DNA from: Halobacteriovorax marinus SJ
GTDB lineage: Bacteria > Bdellovibrionota > Bacteriovoracia > Bacteriovoracales > Bacteriovoracaceae
Length of the DNA stretch: 64,000 nt
NCBI RefSeq assembly: GCF_000210915.2
Contig: NC_016620.1
Span: 3,371,934-3,435,933 of the forward strand
Direction: 5' to 3'
The translations under genes were made by a program, and so were the position numbers. Shown in pieces: positions 7,699-16,764 of the stretch (positions within the stretch are counted from its first letter, which is position 1; each line of letters starts with the position of its first letter). Under the pieces are notes generated by a model, which was given only the letters and a program-made list of their open reading frames with translations, did no database searches and was not told where the DNA came from.

Positions 7699-8487
7699 GT
7701 GAATATCTTTGTTTGCATAAAACAAGTTCCGGACACGGAAACAAAAATTACACCTAACGGTGATGGTACTTACATCGAAACTAGTTCGATTAAGTGGATT
7801 ATGAACCCTTACGATGAGTTTGCAGTTGAGCAAGCACTTCTAACTAAGCAAGCAAATAGCGGATCAACTGTTACTGTTGTGAGAGTTGGTGGTGTTAAGG
7901 ATACTGAAGCTCTCAGAACAGCACTTGCAATGGGCGCTGATGATGCCATTCTAGTTGAGTCTGACGACAATCTAGATTCATTCATGACAGCAAAAGCTCT
8001 TAAAGGTGCAATCGAGAAATCTGGAAAAACTCCAGATGTTATCTTCACTGGAAAGCAGGCCATCGATGATGACTGTCTTCAAGTTCCTCAACTACTAGCT
8101 GGAATGTTAAACCTTCCTTCAGTATCTGTTGTTGTTGGTTGTGAAGAAACAGGTGGAACTTTCACTCTTAAAAGAGAAGTTGAAGGTGGAGCCTTAGAAG
8201 TTTACGAAGTTAAATCTCCAGCTGTAATCGCATGTAACAAAGGACTTAATACTCCTAGATATGCTTCACTACCTGGGATTATGAAAGCGAAGAGAAAGCC
8301 TCTTGCTCAGCACTCACTTGCTGACGTTGGAGTTTCTGATGCTGACAGAAGAGTTAAGTACTCTGGATTCCAACTTCCTCCAGAAAAACCAGCTGGTAAG
8401 AAGTTTGATGCAATGGACGAAGCAAACCAAGCTTCAATTGTAGCGGAAGTTGTTGGCCTTCTAAGAAACGAAGCGAAGGTAATTTAA
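7699..8487 (+). CDS. etfB: Electron transfer flavoprotein, beta subunit
   Basis: A 262-residue ETF beta subunit, starting with GTG behind an AAGGAG site two bases after the dehydrogenase stop. It begins NIFVCIKQVPDTETKI, the family signature, and has the AMP-binding region around MGADDAILVESDD and GKQAIDDDCLQVPQLLAG. With EtfA it takes electrons from the upstream acyl-CoA dehydrogenase and passes them to ETF-quinone oxidoreductase, which is not in this window. Confidence 0.95.
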   Translation: MNIFVCIKQVPDTETKITPNGDGTYIETSSIKWIMNPYDEFAVEQALLTKQANSGSTVTVVRVGGVKDTEALRTALAMGADDAILVESDDNLDSFMTAKALKGAIEKSGKTPDVIFTGKQAIDDDCLQVPQLLAGMLNLPSVSVVVGCEETGGTFTLKREVEGGALEVYEVKSPAVIACNKGLNTPRYASLPGIMKAKRKPLAQHSLADVGVSDADRRVKYSGFQLPPEKPAGKKFDAMDEANQASIVAEVVGLLRNEAKVI

Positions 8488-8497
8488 GGAGTTAAAA

Positions 8498-9454
8498 ATG
8501 GCAAAGGTATTAGTATTTACAGAAGTTACAGCTGATAACGTAAAATCTGTTACATATGAAATTTTAGGTAAATTAGCTGGTAACGAAGTTGATGTTGCTG
8601 CCGTAGGACAAGTTCCTGCTGGTGCAGTTGCTGAGTTAGCAAAATTTGGAGCCGCTAATATTCACTCACTCAAAGGTGATAATTTAGATAATTATTCTCC
8701 AGAAGGTTATGCTAACGCATTAAAAGAGTTTATTGGAAATGGTGGATACGACTATGTTTTCGCAGGTTCTACATCTCTAGCGAAGGATTTATTCCCAAGA
8801 CTTTCAGGGATGTTTGATGCTGGTATGGCTTCAGAAGTTACTAACTTCACAATGGACGGTGGAACATTTGCTGGAACAAGACCACTATTTGCTGGTAAGT
8901 GTTTAGCTAAAGTAGAAATCGAAGGTCCAAAGCCTCACTTTGTAACGGTTAGACCAAACGCTCTTGGTATGCCTTCAAGTGAAAACGCTGCTGCAGGTAA
9001 TGCTGCTGATGCAAGTGTTAGCGCTGGAGAAATTAGAGCTGCTATCAAAGAAATTATTAAAGGTGCTTCTGAGAAGCTAGACCTTACAGAAGCAAATATT
9101 ATCGTTTCTGGTGGTAGAGCAATGAAAGAGGCTTCAAACTTTAAAATTTTAGAAGACCTAGCTGACACTATTGGTGCAACAGTTGGTGCTTCAAGAGCTG
9201 CAGTTGATTCTGGTTACGCTCCACACGCTATGCAAGTTGGTCAAACAGGTAAGACTGTTGCTCCTTCTCTATATATTGCTTGTGGTATTTCAGGTGCGAT
9301 TCAACACCTTGCAGGTATGAGAACTTCTAAGTGTATTGTAGCAATCAATACAGATCCAGATGCTCCTATCTTCACAAAGGCTGACTACGGAATCGTTGGC
9401 GATTTATTCCAAATCGTTCCAATTCTTACAGAAGAATTTAAAAAGATTATGTAA
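8498..9454 (+). CDS. etfA: Electron transfer flavoprotein, alpha subunit
   Basis: A 318-residue ETF alpha subunit. The C-terminal FAD domain (about 200-318) shows SGGRAMKE, GATVGASRAAVDSGY, VGQTGKTVAPSLYIACGISGAIQH and the late INTDPDAPIF, which contact the flavin. An AAGGAG site precedes the ATG by a few bases, ten bases after etfB. It is the last gene of the operon, followed by a strong terminator. Alanine and glycine content is high, as in homologues. Confidence 0.95.
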   Translation: MAKVLVFTEVTADNVKSVTYEILGKLAGNEVDVAAVGQVPAGAVAELAKFGAANIHSLKGDNLDNYSPEGYANALKEFIGNGGYDYVFAGSTSLAKDLFPRLSGMFDAGMASEVTNFTMDGGTFAGTRPLFAGKCLAKVEIEGPKPHFVTVRPNALGMPSSENAAAGNAADASVSAGEIRAAIKEIIKGASEKLDLTEANIIVSGGRAMKEASNFKILEDLADTIGATVGASRAAVDSGYAPHAMQVGQTGKTVAPSLYIACGISGAIQHLAGMRTSKCIVAINTDPDAPIFTKADYGIVGDLFQIVPILTEEFKKIM

Positions 9455-9471
9455 TCACTCATAAATCTAAA

Positions 9472-9507
9472 GGGCCGATGTAGTTCTCTACATCGGCCCT
9501 TTTTTTA
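9472..9507 (+). terminator. Strong intrinsic terminator after etfA
   Basis: A perfect 12-bp stem GGGCCGATGTAG / CTACATCGGCCC with a TTCT loop is followed by eight T. The opposite strand has only a short T run, so it mainly stops the etf operon but may also act on the convergent gene at 9534. Confidence 0.93.
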
Positions 9508-9533
9508 TGTTTTCTTGGGGGATAAAACTTTTC

Positions 9534-10700
9534 TTATTTTGAAGCTGGAGCTCTTTCTACTTGTCCAAATGAAAACCCTCTCTCTTCTGTAATTCTAGCA
9601 AACTCTTCTTCAGTCTCTGGCTCAATTACTTCTTCTTCTTCATAGTTTTCATTTTCATCGATTTCATAAATATTTTGACCTTGTGCTGATCTTGAAAATT
9701 CTGCATCTCTTTGGTCTTCAATAACTTCAATCTTATCAGAAGTTAGATCTCTCATTTCTTCTTTTGCATATGCTGCTTCTTCTTCAATTGCATTTAGCTC
9801 ATCCATCTTCTCAATTGTTACGAAGTTAAGCATTGCTCCTTGAAGTGGTCCAGTTGCAAATCTTACTCTAAATCCATCTTTTCCATTATTTGTAATTATA
9901 CCTGTTACTTCACCGCTATTTGTTTCTGCTGAGAATTGACCTCCAGCTTTGATTTCTGGTGAGTTAATAAAACCTAGTGGCTGCTCATAGTTCTTTCCAA
10001 TTCCTACTACAACATTGAACTCTTCAATTCTTCCCGCACCTACTACGATATTTCCTGAAACAACACTCTCACCTCTTAATACGTTTGGATCTTTTGATGG
10101 GTGAAGTGCTCTTTCTAAAACAAGATCTTGTACTCTTTCAATTACAACACCTGTTGTATTTTCTTCAGCTACTTTTTCAGTGTTCTCTACTCTCTCAACA
10201 GCTGCAACTTCTTTAACTTCTACCTTCTTAATTGCTTCAATAATTTCGTAACCCTTACCAAATTGTCTAAATAGTGCGATTGTTCTTCCACTCTCATCTA
10301 AGTAAGAAACTCTTAGAATCATTGGCTCTTCCTCTCCAACTTTTACAAGTGAAGTTCCAACTAATTCAAAGTTCATTTCTACTTTATTTGATTCCTCGTT
10401 AGCATTGAATACAACTTCATTATTCTCATCTTGAATTCTTCTAATTTCCCACTCACCATTAATGATACTTGAGTTAAGCTCATTCATTGGTAAGTACTGC
10501 ACAGCTGGTCTTGCTGCAGTTTCAGAAGCTACATGTCTAACTACCTTTTGATCATCTAATCTCTTTACTACCTGAACAGTATTCTTGTTCATAAAATCAG
10601 ATGAATTAAAGTTAGCATCTCTTACTGCCTTAACTCCAACAAGTACTGAACTAGCAGTTAAAAATCCTGTTAATGTCTTAAGCGTCAGTAGTGACTTCAT
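9534..10700 (-). CDS. Acidic protein with possible signal sequence, unknown function
   Basis: A 388-residue protein I do not recognise. The first 24 residues (MKSLLTLKTLTGFLTASSVLV) could be a signal peptide or anchor. The middle (about 80-310) is rich in V, E and G with beta-like stretches. From about 310 the protein is strongly acidic, with runs of E and D such as ENENYEEEEVIEPETEEE. No cysteine or catalytic motif is seen. It has a GGGAGA ribosome site and stands alone. Acidity would fit a periplasmic protein of a marine bacterium or a polycation-binding tail, but that is speculation. Confidence 0.75.
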   Translation of the reverse strand: MKSLLTLKTLTGFLTASSVLVGVKAVRDANFNSSDFMNKNTVQVVKRLDDQKVVRHVASETAARPAVQYLPMNELNSSIINGEWEIRRIQDENNEVVFNANEESNKVEMNFELVGTSLVKVGEEEPMILRVSYLDESGRTIALFRQFGKGYEIIEAIKKVEVKEVAAVERVENTEKVAEENTTGVVIERVQDLVLERALHPSKDPNVLRGESVVSGNIVVGAGRIEEFNVVVGIGKNYEQPLGFINSPEIKAGGQFSAETNSGEVTGIITNNGKDGFRVRFATGPLQGAMLNFVTIEKMDELNAIEEEAAYAKEEMRDLTSDKIEVIEDQRDAEFSRSAQGQNIYEIDENENYEEEEVIEPETEEEFARITEERGFSFGQVERAPASK

Positions 10701-10832
10701 GGTAATCTCCCTTTCAAACTTACTTATTAATAAGCAAGCATCGTGCCAAGCGTTAAGCGCTCAAAACAAGGGAAATATGTGTATAGATGCAGTATAAAGT
10801 ATTGAAATTATGCTAACCCAAAAGATAGGCAC

Positions 10833-10861
10833 AAAAAAGGCCGTCTAAAGATTGGACGGCC
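10833..10861 (-). terminator. Intrinsic terminator after the small RHH-like gene
   Basis: GGCCGTC (10839-10845) pairs with GACGGCC (10855-10861) across a nine-base loop. On the minus strand it is followed by six T. It lies about 37 bases past the stop at 10898. Confidence 0.85.
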
Positions 10862-10897
10862 TGTATAAATTATATATAGGGAATAGCGGTACTAGGA

Positions 10898-11089
10898 CTA
10901 TTCAAATGAAACCTTTGTACCTTCATAGTCACTATGGCTAACTCTAAACCTCTTAAGAGCAATAACTACTAAGTCATTGATATCATAACCTGTATTGTCC
11001 GCCATTCTCTCAAATGCCTCAACAACGTCTTTTTCGATGTTTACAGTTAATTCCTTAAGTTCAGTCTTGTTATGCTCTTGTGTTTTCAA
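10898..11089 (-). CDS. Small ribbon-helix-helix-like protein
   Basis: A 63-residue protein: a charged N-terminus, then LKELTVNIEKDVVEAFERMADNTGYDINDLVVIALKRF. A short beta strand (LTVNIEK) followed by two helices is the layout of the CopG/Arc/MetJ ribbon-helix-helix fold, which binds operator DNA as a dimer. It lies 29 bases after the DUF4388-like gene on the same strand and is the last gene of that transcript. No toxin gene is next to it, so an antitoxin role is not supported. Target unknown. Confidence 0.65.
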   Translation of the reverse strand: MKTQEHNKTELKELTVNIEKDVVEAFERMADNTGYDINDLVVIALKRFRVSHSDYEGTKVSFE

Positions 11090-11118
11090 AATATAATCTC
11101 CATTTAGGTGTATTTTAC

Positions 11119-11649
11119 TTACTTTACTACTTTAATGGCCTTCTTCTTTCTAAGAGAAACAAGGGCCTGGGTAATCTCAAAATCATAAAGATCACAATTA
11201 TTATAAATATCCGATACTAATGAGTACTCCGTCAAGACGTTCATCAGTTTAAATTCTGAATCAGAAACTTCAGATCCTCTAGAAATAAAATCACCATCCA
11301 AAATTAAGCGTAAATCCATTGATGGCTTCAGGGCCTTAGACTCTCTATGCTTTAAATATAGGGTTTGTGAATTCTGTTTGAAGTCCTCAAAAGTTAGCTG
11401 GAAATTTCTATGCTCTTCCTGAACAACCTCAGGCTCTACAATAAATTTTAGAGGAGTATGGTCCATATCATCAAAGAGGGCCAGGTATAGAGCTTTTTCG
11501 GCCTTAAGGCCGCCGTAAGTGCAGTCGACGATTACACCGTCAGCAATCAACACGATTCCAAGATACTGACCAGTGCTTCTATTGAGAATATTCACTCGTC
11601 CAGTAAAACCAAATGTTGTCTGCTCTTCAATTGTACCCAGTAGAGACAA
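11119..11649 (-). CDS. DUF4388-like (PATAN-type) regulatory protein
   Basis: A 176-residue cytoplasmic protein. The N-terminal part (TFGFTGRVNIL..GQYLGIVLIADGVIVDCTYGGLKAEKALYLAL) resembles DUF4388/PATAN domains, where a GxLxL strand is followed by a DGxIVxA element and a helical bundle. These domains are common in gliding and predatory bacteria with two-component and GTPase signalling. The C-terminal 60 residues could form a winged-helix-like unit. It sits 14 bases after the Mrp gene and before the RHH-like gene. Function unknown. Confidence 0.6.
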   Translation of the reverse strand: MSLLGTIEEQTTFGFTGRVNILNRSTGQYLGIVLIADGVIVDCTYGGLKAEKALYLALFDDMDHTPLKFIVEPEVVQEEHRNFQLTFEDFKQNSQTLYLKHRESKALKPSMDLRLILDGDFISRGSEVSDSEFKLMNVLTEYSLVSDIYNNCDLYDFEITQALVSLRKKKAIKVVK

Positions 11650-11663
11650 TTTGTTCTCCTTGC

Positions 11664-12821
11664 TTACTTTCCTAATATTTTAGAAAAGAAACCCTTTTTC
11701 TCTTTGCCATTCATTTTTTGGTCAACCTTATTGGCCAATTCCATATAAGCATTCCAAACAGGTCTTCCCTCGTGTGCAGATGAGCTCATATAAGGAACAC
11801 CTGTATCTGAACCTACTCTAAGTGCTATCTCCATAGGAATCTCTCCTAAGAAGTCTGTTTTTAGTTCAGAGCAAGCATTCTTCACTCCACCTTCACCAAA
11901 GATAAAGTATTTCTTATCTAGATTATCATCTGGAACAAAGTAGCTCATATTCTCAATCATACCAAGGATAGGTACATTTACTTTCTCAAACATCTTCATT
12001 CCCTTTCTCGTATCGAGAAGGGCCACTTCTTGTGGTGTCGAAACAACGACAGCTGCGTCGACTTCTGTTGCCTGAACCATACTAAGTTGCATGTCTCCAG
12101 TTCCTGGAGGTAAATCAATAATAAGGTAATCAAGCTCTCCCCATTCTACATCAAATAGAAATTGATTTAGAACTCCACCTAACATTGGACCTCTCCAGAT
12201 CACAGCATCGTCTTCTTGAATAAAGAGACCAAAAGAAATGAAATGAACACCTAGAGCTTCAACTGGAAGTATCTTCTTCTGCTCATTGGCCGCTGGCTTT
12301 GCCTCTCTCTTACCAAGGAGCATCGGCATAGATGGGCCATAAATATCTGCATCAAGTATCCCTACTTTGTAGCCTTTATTCTTAAGTGACATGGCAAGAT
12401 TAACTGAAACAGTCGATTTACCAACTCCACCCTTACAAGAGGAAACAGCCAGAACATTCTTTACGTTAGGAATTCTCTTCTTCGTTGCCCCTACAGGTCC
12501 ATGTCCGGCCTTTACTTGAGCAGCTTCCTGCTTAGGCGCCGATTCTTTCTTAGCAGCTGGAGCTCCTCCAAAAACATCTTTAGAGTCTTTAGAGAAAGTC
12601 ATAATCGTAATATCATCTTCTTCGAAGTCAGCTTTTAGGAGTCCATAGATTGAATCTTCAATCACTCTCTTCTGCGCAGGAGAAATCCCCTCGCGGTCGT
12701 ACTTAATAGAGATCTTCTTCCCCTCTACTTTTACTTCAGAAATTCTTTCCTCAGCCCCCAACGTCATCCCCGTTGCAGGATTGGCTATAGTACAAATCAG
12801 ATTCTTGACCTTATCACTCAT
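11664..12821 (-). CDS. mrp: Mrp/ApbC-type P-loop ATPase, iron-sulfur carrier family
   Basis: A 385-residue protein with an N-terminal DUF59/MIP18-like domain (about 1-80), a linker rich in A, K and P, and a ParA-like ATPase with the deviant Walker A CKGGVGKST (129-137), DADIYGPSMP and DLPPGTGD. Family members carry Fe-S clusters to apo-enzymes. The CxxC that normally follows ENMSYF and holds the bridging cluster is missing here: after residues 290-295 the sequence reads VPDDNLDKKYFIFGEGG. Cluster binding may therefore differ. It heads an operon with the DUF4388-like and RHH-like genes. Confidence 0.85.
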   Translation of the reverse strand: MSDKVKNLICTIANPATGMTLGAEERISEVKVEGKKISIKYDREGISPAQKRVIEDSIYGLLKADFEEDDITIMTFSKDSKDVFGGAPAAKKESAPKQEAAQVKAGHGPVGATKKRIPNVKNVLAVSSCKGGVGKSTVSVNLAMSLKNKGYKVGILDADIYGPSMPMLLGKREAKPAANEQKKILPVEALGVHFISFGLFIQEDDAVIWRGPMLGGVLNQFLFDVEWGELDYLIIDLPPGTGDMQLSMVQATEVDAAVVVSTPQEVALLDTRKGMKMFEKVNVPILGMIENMSYFVPDDNLDKKYFIFGEGGVKNACSELKTDFLGEIPMEIALRVGSDTGVPYMSSSAHEGRPVWNAYMELANKVDQKMNGKEKKGFFSKILGK

Positions 12822-12989
12822 AAATTACCTCGTTTTTGAATCTTATTTATATCGCGAAATAACTTATACGTTAAGAGATATGAGCTAAAGTTGAGTGAAA
12901 TGGTTGAATAAATTTAGTGGTGGAACTTGGTATCATTCTCTTATATTATAAAGAATACTGAGCTCAATCTGTTGAAAGGAATCGACCGA

Positions 12990-13562
12990 ATGTCTGAACC
13001 GTATAAGAGAAGTATTATTCTGATAAACCCAAGATTTCAGGTTAAATTTAGTATCCTGGTCTGTGTTTTCTTATTTATCTCAAGTGTATTCTATCCACTG
13101 ACAATTTATGACCTAGTAACAAGGCTTGTTGAGCAGGCAAATGCCACTTCACCAGATATGGCAGCGAAAATGGAGTCCTATAAAAATAACCTGATTTTTG
13201 TTCTAGCACTCTTTCAACTAGGCTTTACTGCTGTAACTTTCATAGCTTGCCTACTCTTTAGTCATAAAATTGCAGGCCCAATATACAAGGTACAGAAATT
13301 TCTTTCCGCTATCAGAGATAGGGAAGGAAATGGTAAACTATACTTCAGGCAAGGGGATTATTTCCAAGAATTAGCCGATGATTTCAACGATACTTTTGAG
13401 GTAATTCAAGAGGACTACAAAAAAGATATGGTCTACCTCAGTGAAGTCTCCTCATACATTAACAATCTTACAATGGTGGTACCAGAAGATAAGAAAGTCG
13501 TTCTCGACGAAATAAGCTCCAAGCTTGGTGAGATTCAAGAGCGATACCATACAATTTATTAA
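12990..13562 (+). CDS. Two-helix membrane protein with HAMP-like domain
   Basis: Counted from the ATG at 12990, chosen for its AAAGGA site, the product has 190 residues: a helix at about 20-42, a periplasmic loop of about 25 residues, a second helix near 68-90, then SHKIAGPIYKVQKFLSAI...GDYFQELADDFNDTF. That part is a HAMP linker with its conserved proline and acidic DD. Instead of a kinase or methyl-accepting domain it ends in about 50 helical residues. It may be a stand-alone signal relay. It lies 30 bases before the Slt-like gene and is probably co-transcribed with it. Longer starts upstream lack a ribosome site. Confidence 0.7.
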   Translation: MSEPYKRSIILINPRFQVKFSILVCVFLFISSVFYPLTIYDLVTRLVEQANATSPDMAAKMESYKNNLIFVLALFQLGFTAVTFIACLLFSHKIAGPIYKVQKFLSAIRDREGNGKLYFRQGDYFQELADDFNDTFEVIQEDYKKDMVYLSEVSSYINNLTMVVPEDKKVVLDEISSKLGEIQERYHTIY

Positions 13563-13592
13563 TTACATTACAAATATGACAGGAGGTCATTT

Positions 13593-15653
13593 TTGTTACG
13601 ATTAGCAACTGTTACGGCATTAACATTTCTCTCTCTAAACACCTTTGCAGCAAGTGCAACGGCACAGCCCTTTTCAATTAAGACTTCTAGGGCCGATGAA
13701 AAGTTTGCCAGATCATTCCATCAATTTTACAAAAATATTAAAAGAACCAAACTCCACTATAATTCTATTTCCCACATGGGTCGATGGATCAAGCATAGCC
13801 AAGCTTTTGCAGAGTATAGTCCACTCGTTGACACTCTTTTAAAGTTTAAGAAAGCAAAGCTAAGCACAAGTGAGTTTCACAGCGTTTGTAAACCTAAGAA
13901 CTTTGACAGCAAAGACTACCCTGACTTAGTTAAGAGATCGTACACTCACTTAGATCACTACTGTCACTGGAAGTTTTTAAAGAATACAACAAAGAGTAAA
14001 ACTAAGAAGAGTATCAGCTTTAAGAACTTAGAATACTTTAAGTATGCTCTTCCTTTTTATTTAAAGGGAAAAAACAAAACAGAATTCGCGACATACCTCT
14101 CTCGTATCGATAAGAATTCTAATCTTCACCAGCTCGTTTCAGATTTGATGACAGAGCAGTATCTAGAGAAGCAGTTCAAGCCAAACTCAGATCATTTAAA
14201 ATTCATTAAAATAAATAATCAGCTTACAAGTTATGTGCAGTCTGCTGGATTAAATGATAGTAGCGAAAGAAATTATTTTACTAAAGCATTCTACGAGATT
14301 CGCTCTAATATAAAGAAACATCTTGCAGATGAAGAGCTAGATCTCGCCTATCAAATGGGTCACCAGCTCGTAAGTTTTTATGATTCTAATAAGCAATATG
14401 TGAATTCGGACAAGGCCTGGATCAATATTCTAACGACAGGAAAGAACTTTCTTTATCGTCAGGAAGTTGAGAAGGCCCGCTACTTTTTCGAATATGCCTT
14501 AACTATGGCAACTAATGACCAACTAGATGAAACAATCTTTCAATTACTGTGGTCAGATATCTTAACTGGAAAGTATAAGAAAGCTGTTAAGACTATCGAA
14601 AAATTTCAATTGATAAAGAATTACTCTAAGTACAACTCAAAAGTAAAATTTTGGATTGCCTACACTCTTTACAAGAACGGTGAAAGTGAGCTTTCAAAGC
14701 ACTTATTCACGACACTAACTGAATCGTCTCCACTAAATTTCTATGCCATTATTTCGTATAAGAAACTTTTAGATATTTTTGATGTTGAAGATAAGGAAAA
14801 GTTACTTGGTAAATATACTGAAGAGATAAAGCCAAATGTTCCAGCTAATAAAAAGTTTTCAAAGAACTTCATCTCTTCTCTTAAAAGATTATCTCTTTGG
14901 TTAGAGCTTAATTTGGATGCTTTTTCTAATAATGAAATTTCTGAAATCATCTCTAGGGATTCCCTCTATGTTTTCAAGAATAAGGCTGTAGCTAAGAATG
15001 TCGAAAATAAAGAACTTAGAAAGTATCTCATTGAAAAACTTGTAAGCCTCTTTACTAAAGAGAAGAAGTACTTACACTCATTTAAACTTGTTCACAATTC
15101 ACTTGAGAACGAAGTTTTCGAACTCGACGCCTTCACTTTAAAGAACCTCTTTCCTTTTCAATATCTTCAAAAGATTAAGAAAATAGATAAGACTATCGAC
15201 CCTCTTGTTGTTATCTCACTTATTAGACAAGAGTCTGCTTTTAACCCAAGTGCAAGGTCGCATGTTGGAGCAAGAGGTCTAATGCAGCTGATGCCTGCTA
15301 CAGCGAGACAGTATAAGAAAAATGTTAGGACTTCTCATCTAAAGAGGCCCGATGTAAATATCAAGATTGGGATTACTTACTTAAAGAAGCTTTTAAAGAA
15401 GTATGACGGAAATCTAATTTATACTCTAGCCGCTTATAATGCTGGTGAATCGAGAGTTAAGAGATGGAAGAAGAATATCTTCATCAATGATGATCCAATG
15501 GTCACAATTGAATCTATACCATTTAGAGAAACAAGAAAGTATGTGAAGCTTATTTATAGAAATATATTCTTTTATAATTTGCTATCGAATAAAACTGTCC
15601 TCGAAAAATCTCTCGAAGACAGTTTCTATGTGAGTTTAAATACTAAACGTTAA
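13593..15653 (+). CDS. slt: Soluble lytic murein transglycosylase (Slt70-like)
   Basis: Cleaves the MurNAc-GlcNAc bond of peptidoglycan to give 1,6-anhydro products in the periplasm. The 686 residues open with a signal peptide (about 1-24), then a long alpha-helical, TPR-like region as in Slt70, and end with the catalytic SLT domain: LIRQESAFNPSARS with E547, GARGLMQLMPATA, and TLAAYNAGESRVKRW. The start is a TTG behind a perfect AGGAGG. The product would feed the recycling route represented by amgK and murU. The gene overlaps the convergent ychF by 11 bases. Confidence 0.92.
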   Translation: MLRLATVTALTFLSLNTFAASATAQPFSIKTSRADEKFARSFHQFYKNIKRTKLHYNSISHMGRWIKHSQAFAEYSPLVDTLLKFKKAKLSTSEFHSVCKPKNFDSKDYPDLVKRSYTHLDHYCHWKFLKNTTKSKTKKSISFKNLEYFKYALPFYLKGKNKTEFATYLSRIDKNSNLHQLVSDLMTEQYLEKQFKPNSDHLKFIKINNQLTSYVQSAGLNDSSERNYFTKAFYEIRSNIKKHLADEELDLAYQMGHQLVSFYDSNKQYVNSDKAWINILTTGKNFLYRQEVEKARYFFEYALTMATNDQLDETIFQLLWSDILTGKYKKAVKTIEKFQLIKNYSKYNSKVKFWIAYTLYKNGESELSKHLFTTLTESSPLNFYAIISYKKLLDIFDVEDKEKLLGKYTEEIKPNVPANKKFSKNFISSLKRLSLWLELNLDAFSNNEISEIISRDSLYVFKNKAVAKNVENKELRKYLIEKLVSLFTKEKKYLHSFKLVHNSLENEVFELDAFTLKNLFPFQYLQKIKKIDKTIDPLVVISLIRQESAFNPSARSHVGARGLMQLMPATARQYKKNVRTSHLKRPDVNIKIGITYLKKLLKKYDGNLIYTLAAYNAGESRVKRWKKNIFINDDPMVTIESIPFRETRKYVKLIYRNIFFYNLLSNKTVLEKSLEDSFYVSLNTKR

Positions 15654-16752
15654 ATCTGAAGTGAATAACATCTCCGTCTTTTACGAGATATTCTTTCCCT
15701 TCAATTCTAAACTTACCTGCTTCTTTGACCTTTTGTTCTGTCCCCAGTTCAAATAGGTCATCGCAGTGATAAATCTCGGCCTTAATAAAACCTCTTTCAA
15801 AGTCAGTATGAATAACACCTGCAGCTTGAGGAGCCTTATCTCCGGCCTTAAATGTCCAAGCTCTCACTTCTTTTTCACCGGCAGTGAAGTAAGTTCTAAG
15901 TCCTAACATTTCATAAGCTGTCTTTGTAAGAGTTTGTAAACCAGATTGCTCTAATCCAGCTGCTTCAAGAAATTCTTTCTTTTCTTCATCTGTTTCAAGT
16001 GAAGCTATTTCAGATTCTAGCTTCCCACAAATAACACTTACCTGCGCATTATCTTTTGCAGCTAACTCTCTTACACTTGTAACGTATTCGTTATCTCCGT
16101 CTACGCAGTCTTCATCTACGTTACAAAGGTAGAGAACCTTCTTCATTGTAATAAGGTTAAGTTCAGCAACTAGCTCTTTCTCGTCGTCTGATAATTCAAG
16201 AGCTCTTGCAGCAAGACCCTCTGTTAGATGAGTCTCTAGTTTTTCAAGTACAGGTAGCTGCGCCTTGGCCTTACTAGAGATTTCTTTATTTTGATTCTTC
16301 ATCAGCTTTGGAAGGTTTCCAAGCTTCTTAGTCACAACTTCAGCATCTGCAAGAGCCAGTTCAATATTAATTGTTTCAATATCATCTACTGGATCGACAC
16401 GCCCATGTACGTGAACAACGTCACCATCATCAAAACATCTTACAACGTGAATGATCGCATTAACCTGTCTGATATGTCCTAGGAATTGGTTCCCTAGACC
16501 TTCACCTTTACTCGCACCTTTTACTAAACCTGCGATATCAACAAACTCAACAATCGTAGGAATTGTCTTACTTGGCTTTATGAGTGTTGTGATCTTTTCT
16601 AGTCTCCAATCTGCAACATTTACAATTCCAACATTTGGCTCAATTGTACAAAATGGGTAATTTGCTGCTTCAGCTGGCGCCGAAGTTAAAGCTTGAAAGA
16701 TAGTTGATTTACCAACATTTGGAAGACCAACGATTCCACAATTTAATGACAT
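15643..16752 (-). CDS. ychF: Redox-regulated ATPase YchF (Obg-related)
   Basis: A universally conserved P-loop protein that prefers ATP and associates with ribosomes. The 369-residue length is normal. It has G1 GLPNVGKST (8-16), DIAGLVKGASKGEGLG (the G3 region), LCNVDED (the altered G4 that lets YchF use ATP), and a C-terminal TGS domain ending KEYLVKDGDVIHFRFNV. It lies 12 bases after pth, in the usual pth-ychF pairing. Confidence 0.95.
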   Translation of the reverse strand: MSLNCGIVGLPNVGKSTIFQALTSAPAEAANYPFCTIEPNVGIVNVADWRLEKITTLIKPSKTIPTIVEFVDIAGLVKGASKGEGLGNQFLGHIRQVNAIIHVVRCFDDGDVVHVHGRVDPVDDIETINIELALADAEVVTKKLGNLPKLMKNQNKEISSKAKAQLPVLEKLETHLTEGLAARALELSDDEKELVAELNLITMKKVLYLCNVDEDCVDGDNEYVTSVRELAAKDNAQVSVICGKLESEIASLETDEEKKEFLEAAGLEQSGLQTLTKTAYEMLGLRTYFTAGEKEVRAWTFKAGDKAPQAAGVIHTDFERGFIKAEIYHCDDLFELGTEQKVKEAGKFRIEGKEYLVKDGDVIHFRFNV

Positions 16753-16764
16753 CTTTATTTCCTT

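Noticed and set aside
10898..11089. Antitoxin of a toxin-antitoxin pair
   Set aside because: The RHH-like gene has no toxin-like neighbour; it is coupled to Mrp and DUF4388-like genes instead.
12481..12502. GCCCCTACAGGTCCATG in mrp as an eleventh palindromic word
   Set aside because: The centre TACAGG does not match TATAG or CATAG and the right arm differs; it encodes GPVGA only by chance in an A/P/K linker.
13645..13842. Short plus-strand frame inside slt
   Set aside because: It is a second frame of the slt gene without its own start signals.
15592..15625. Inverted repeat AAACTGTC / GACAGTTT as a terminator of slt
   Set aside because: It lies inside the slt coding end, has an 18-base loop and no T run.
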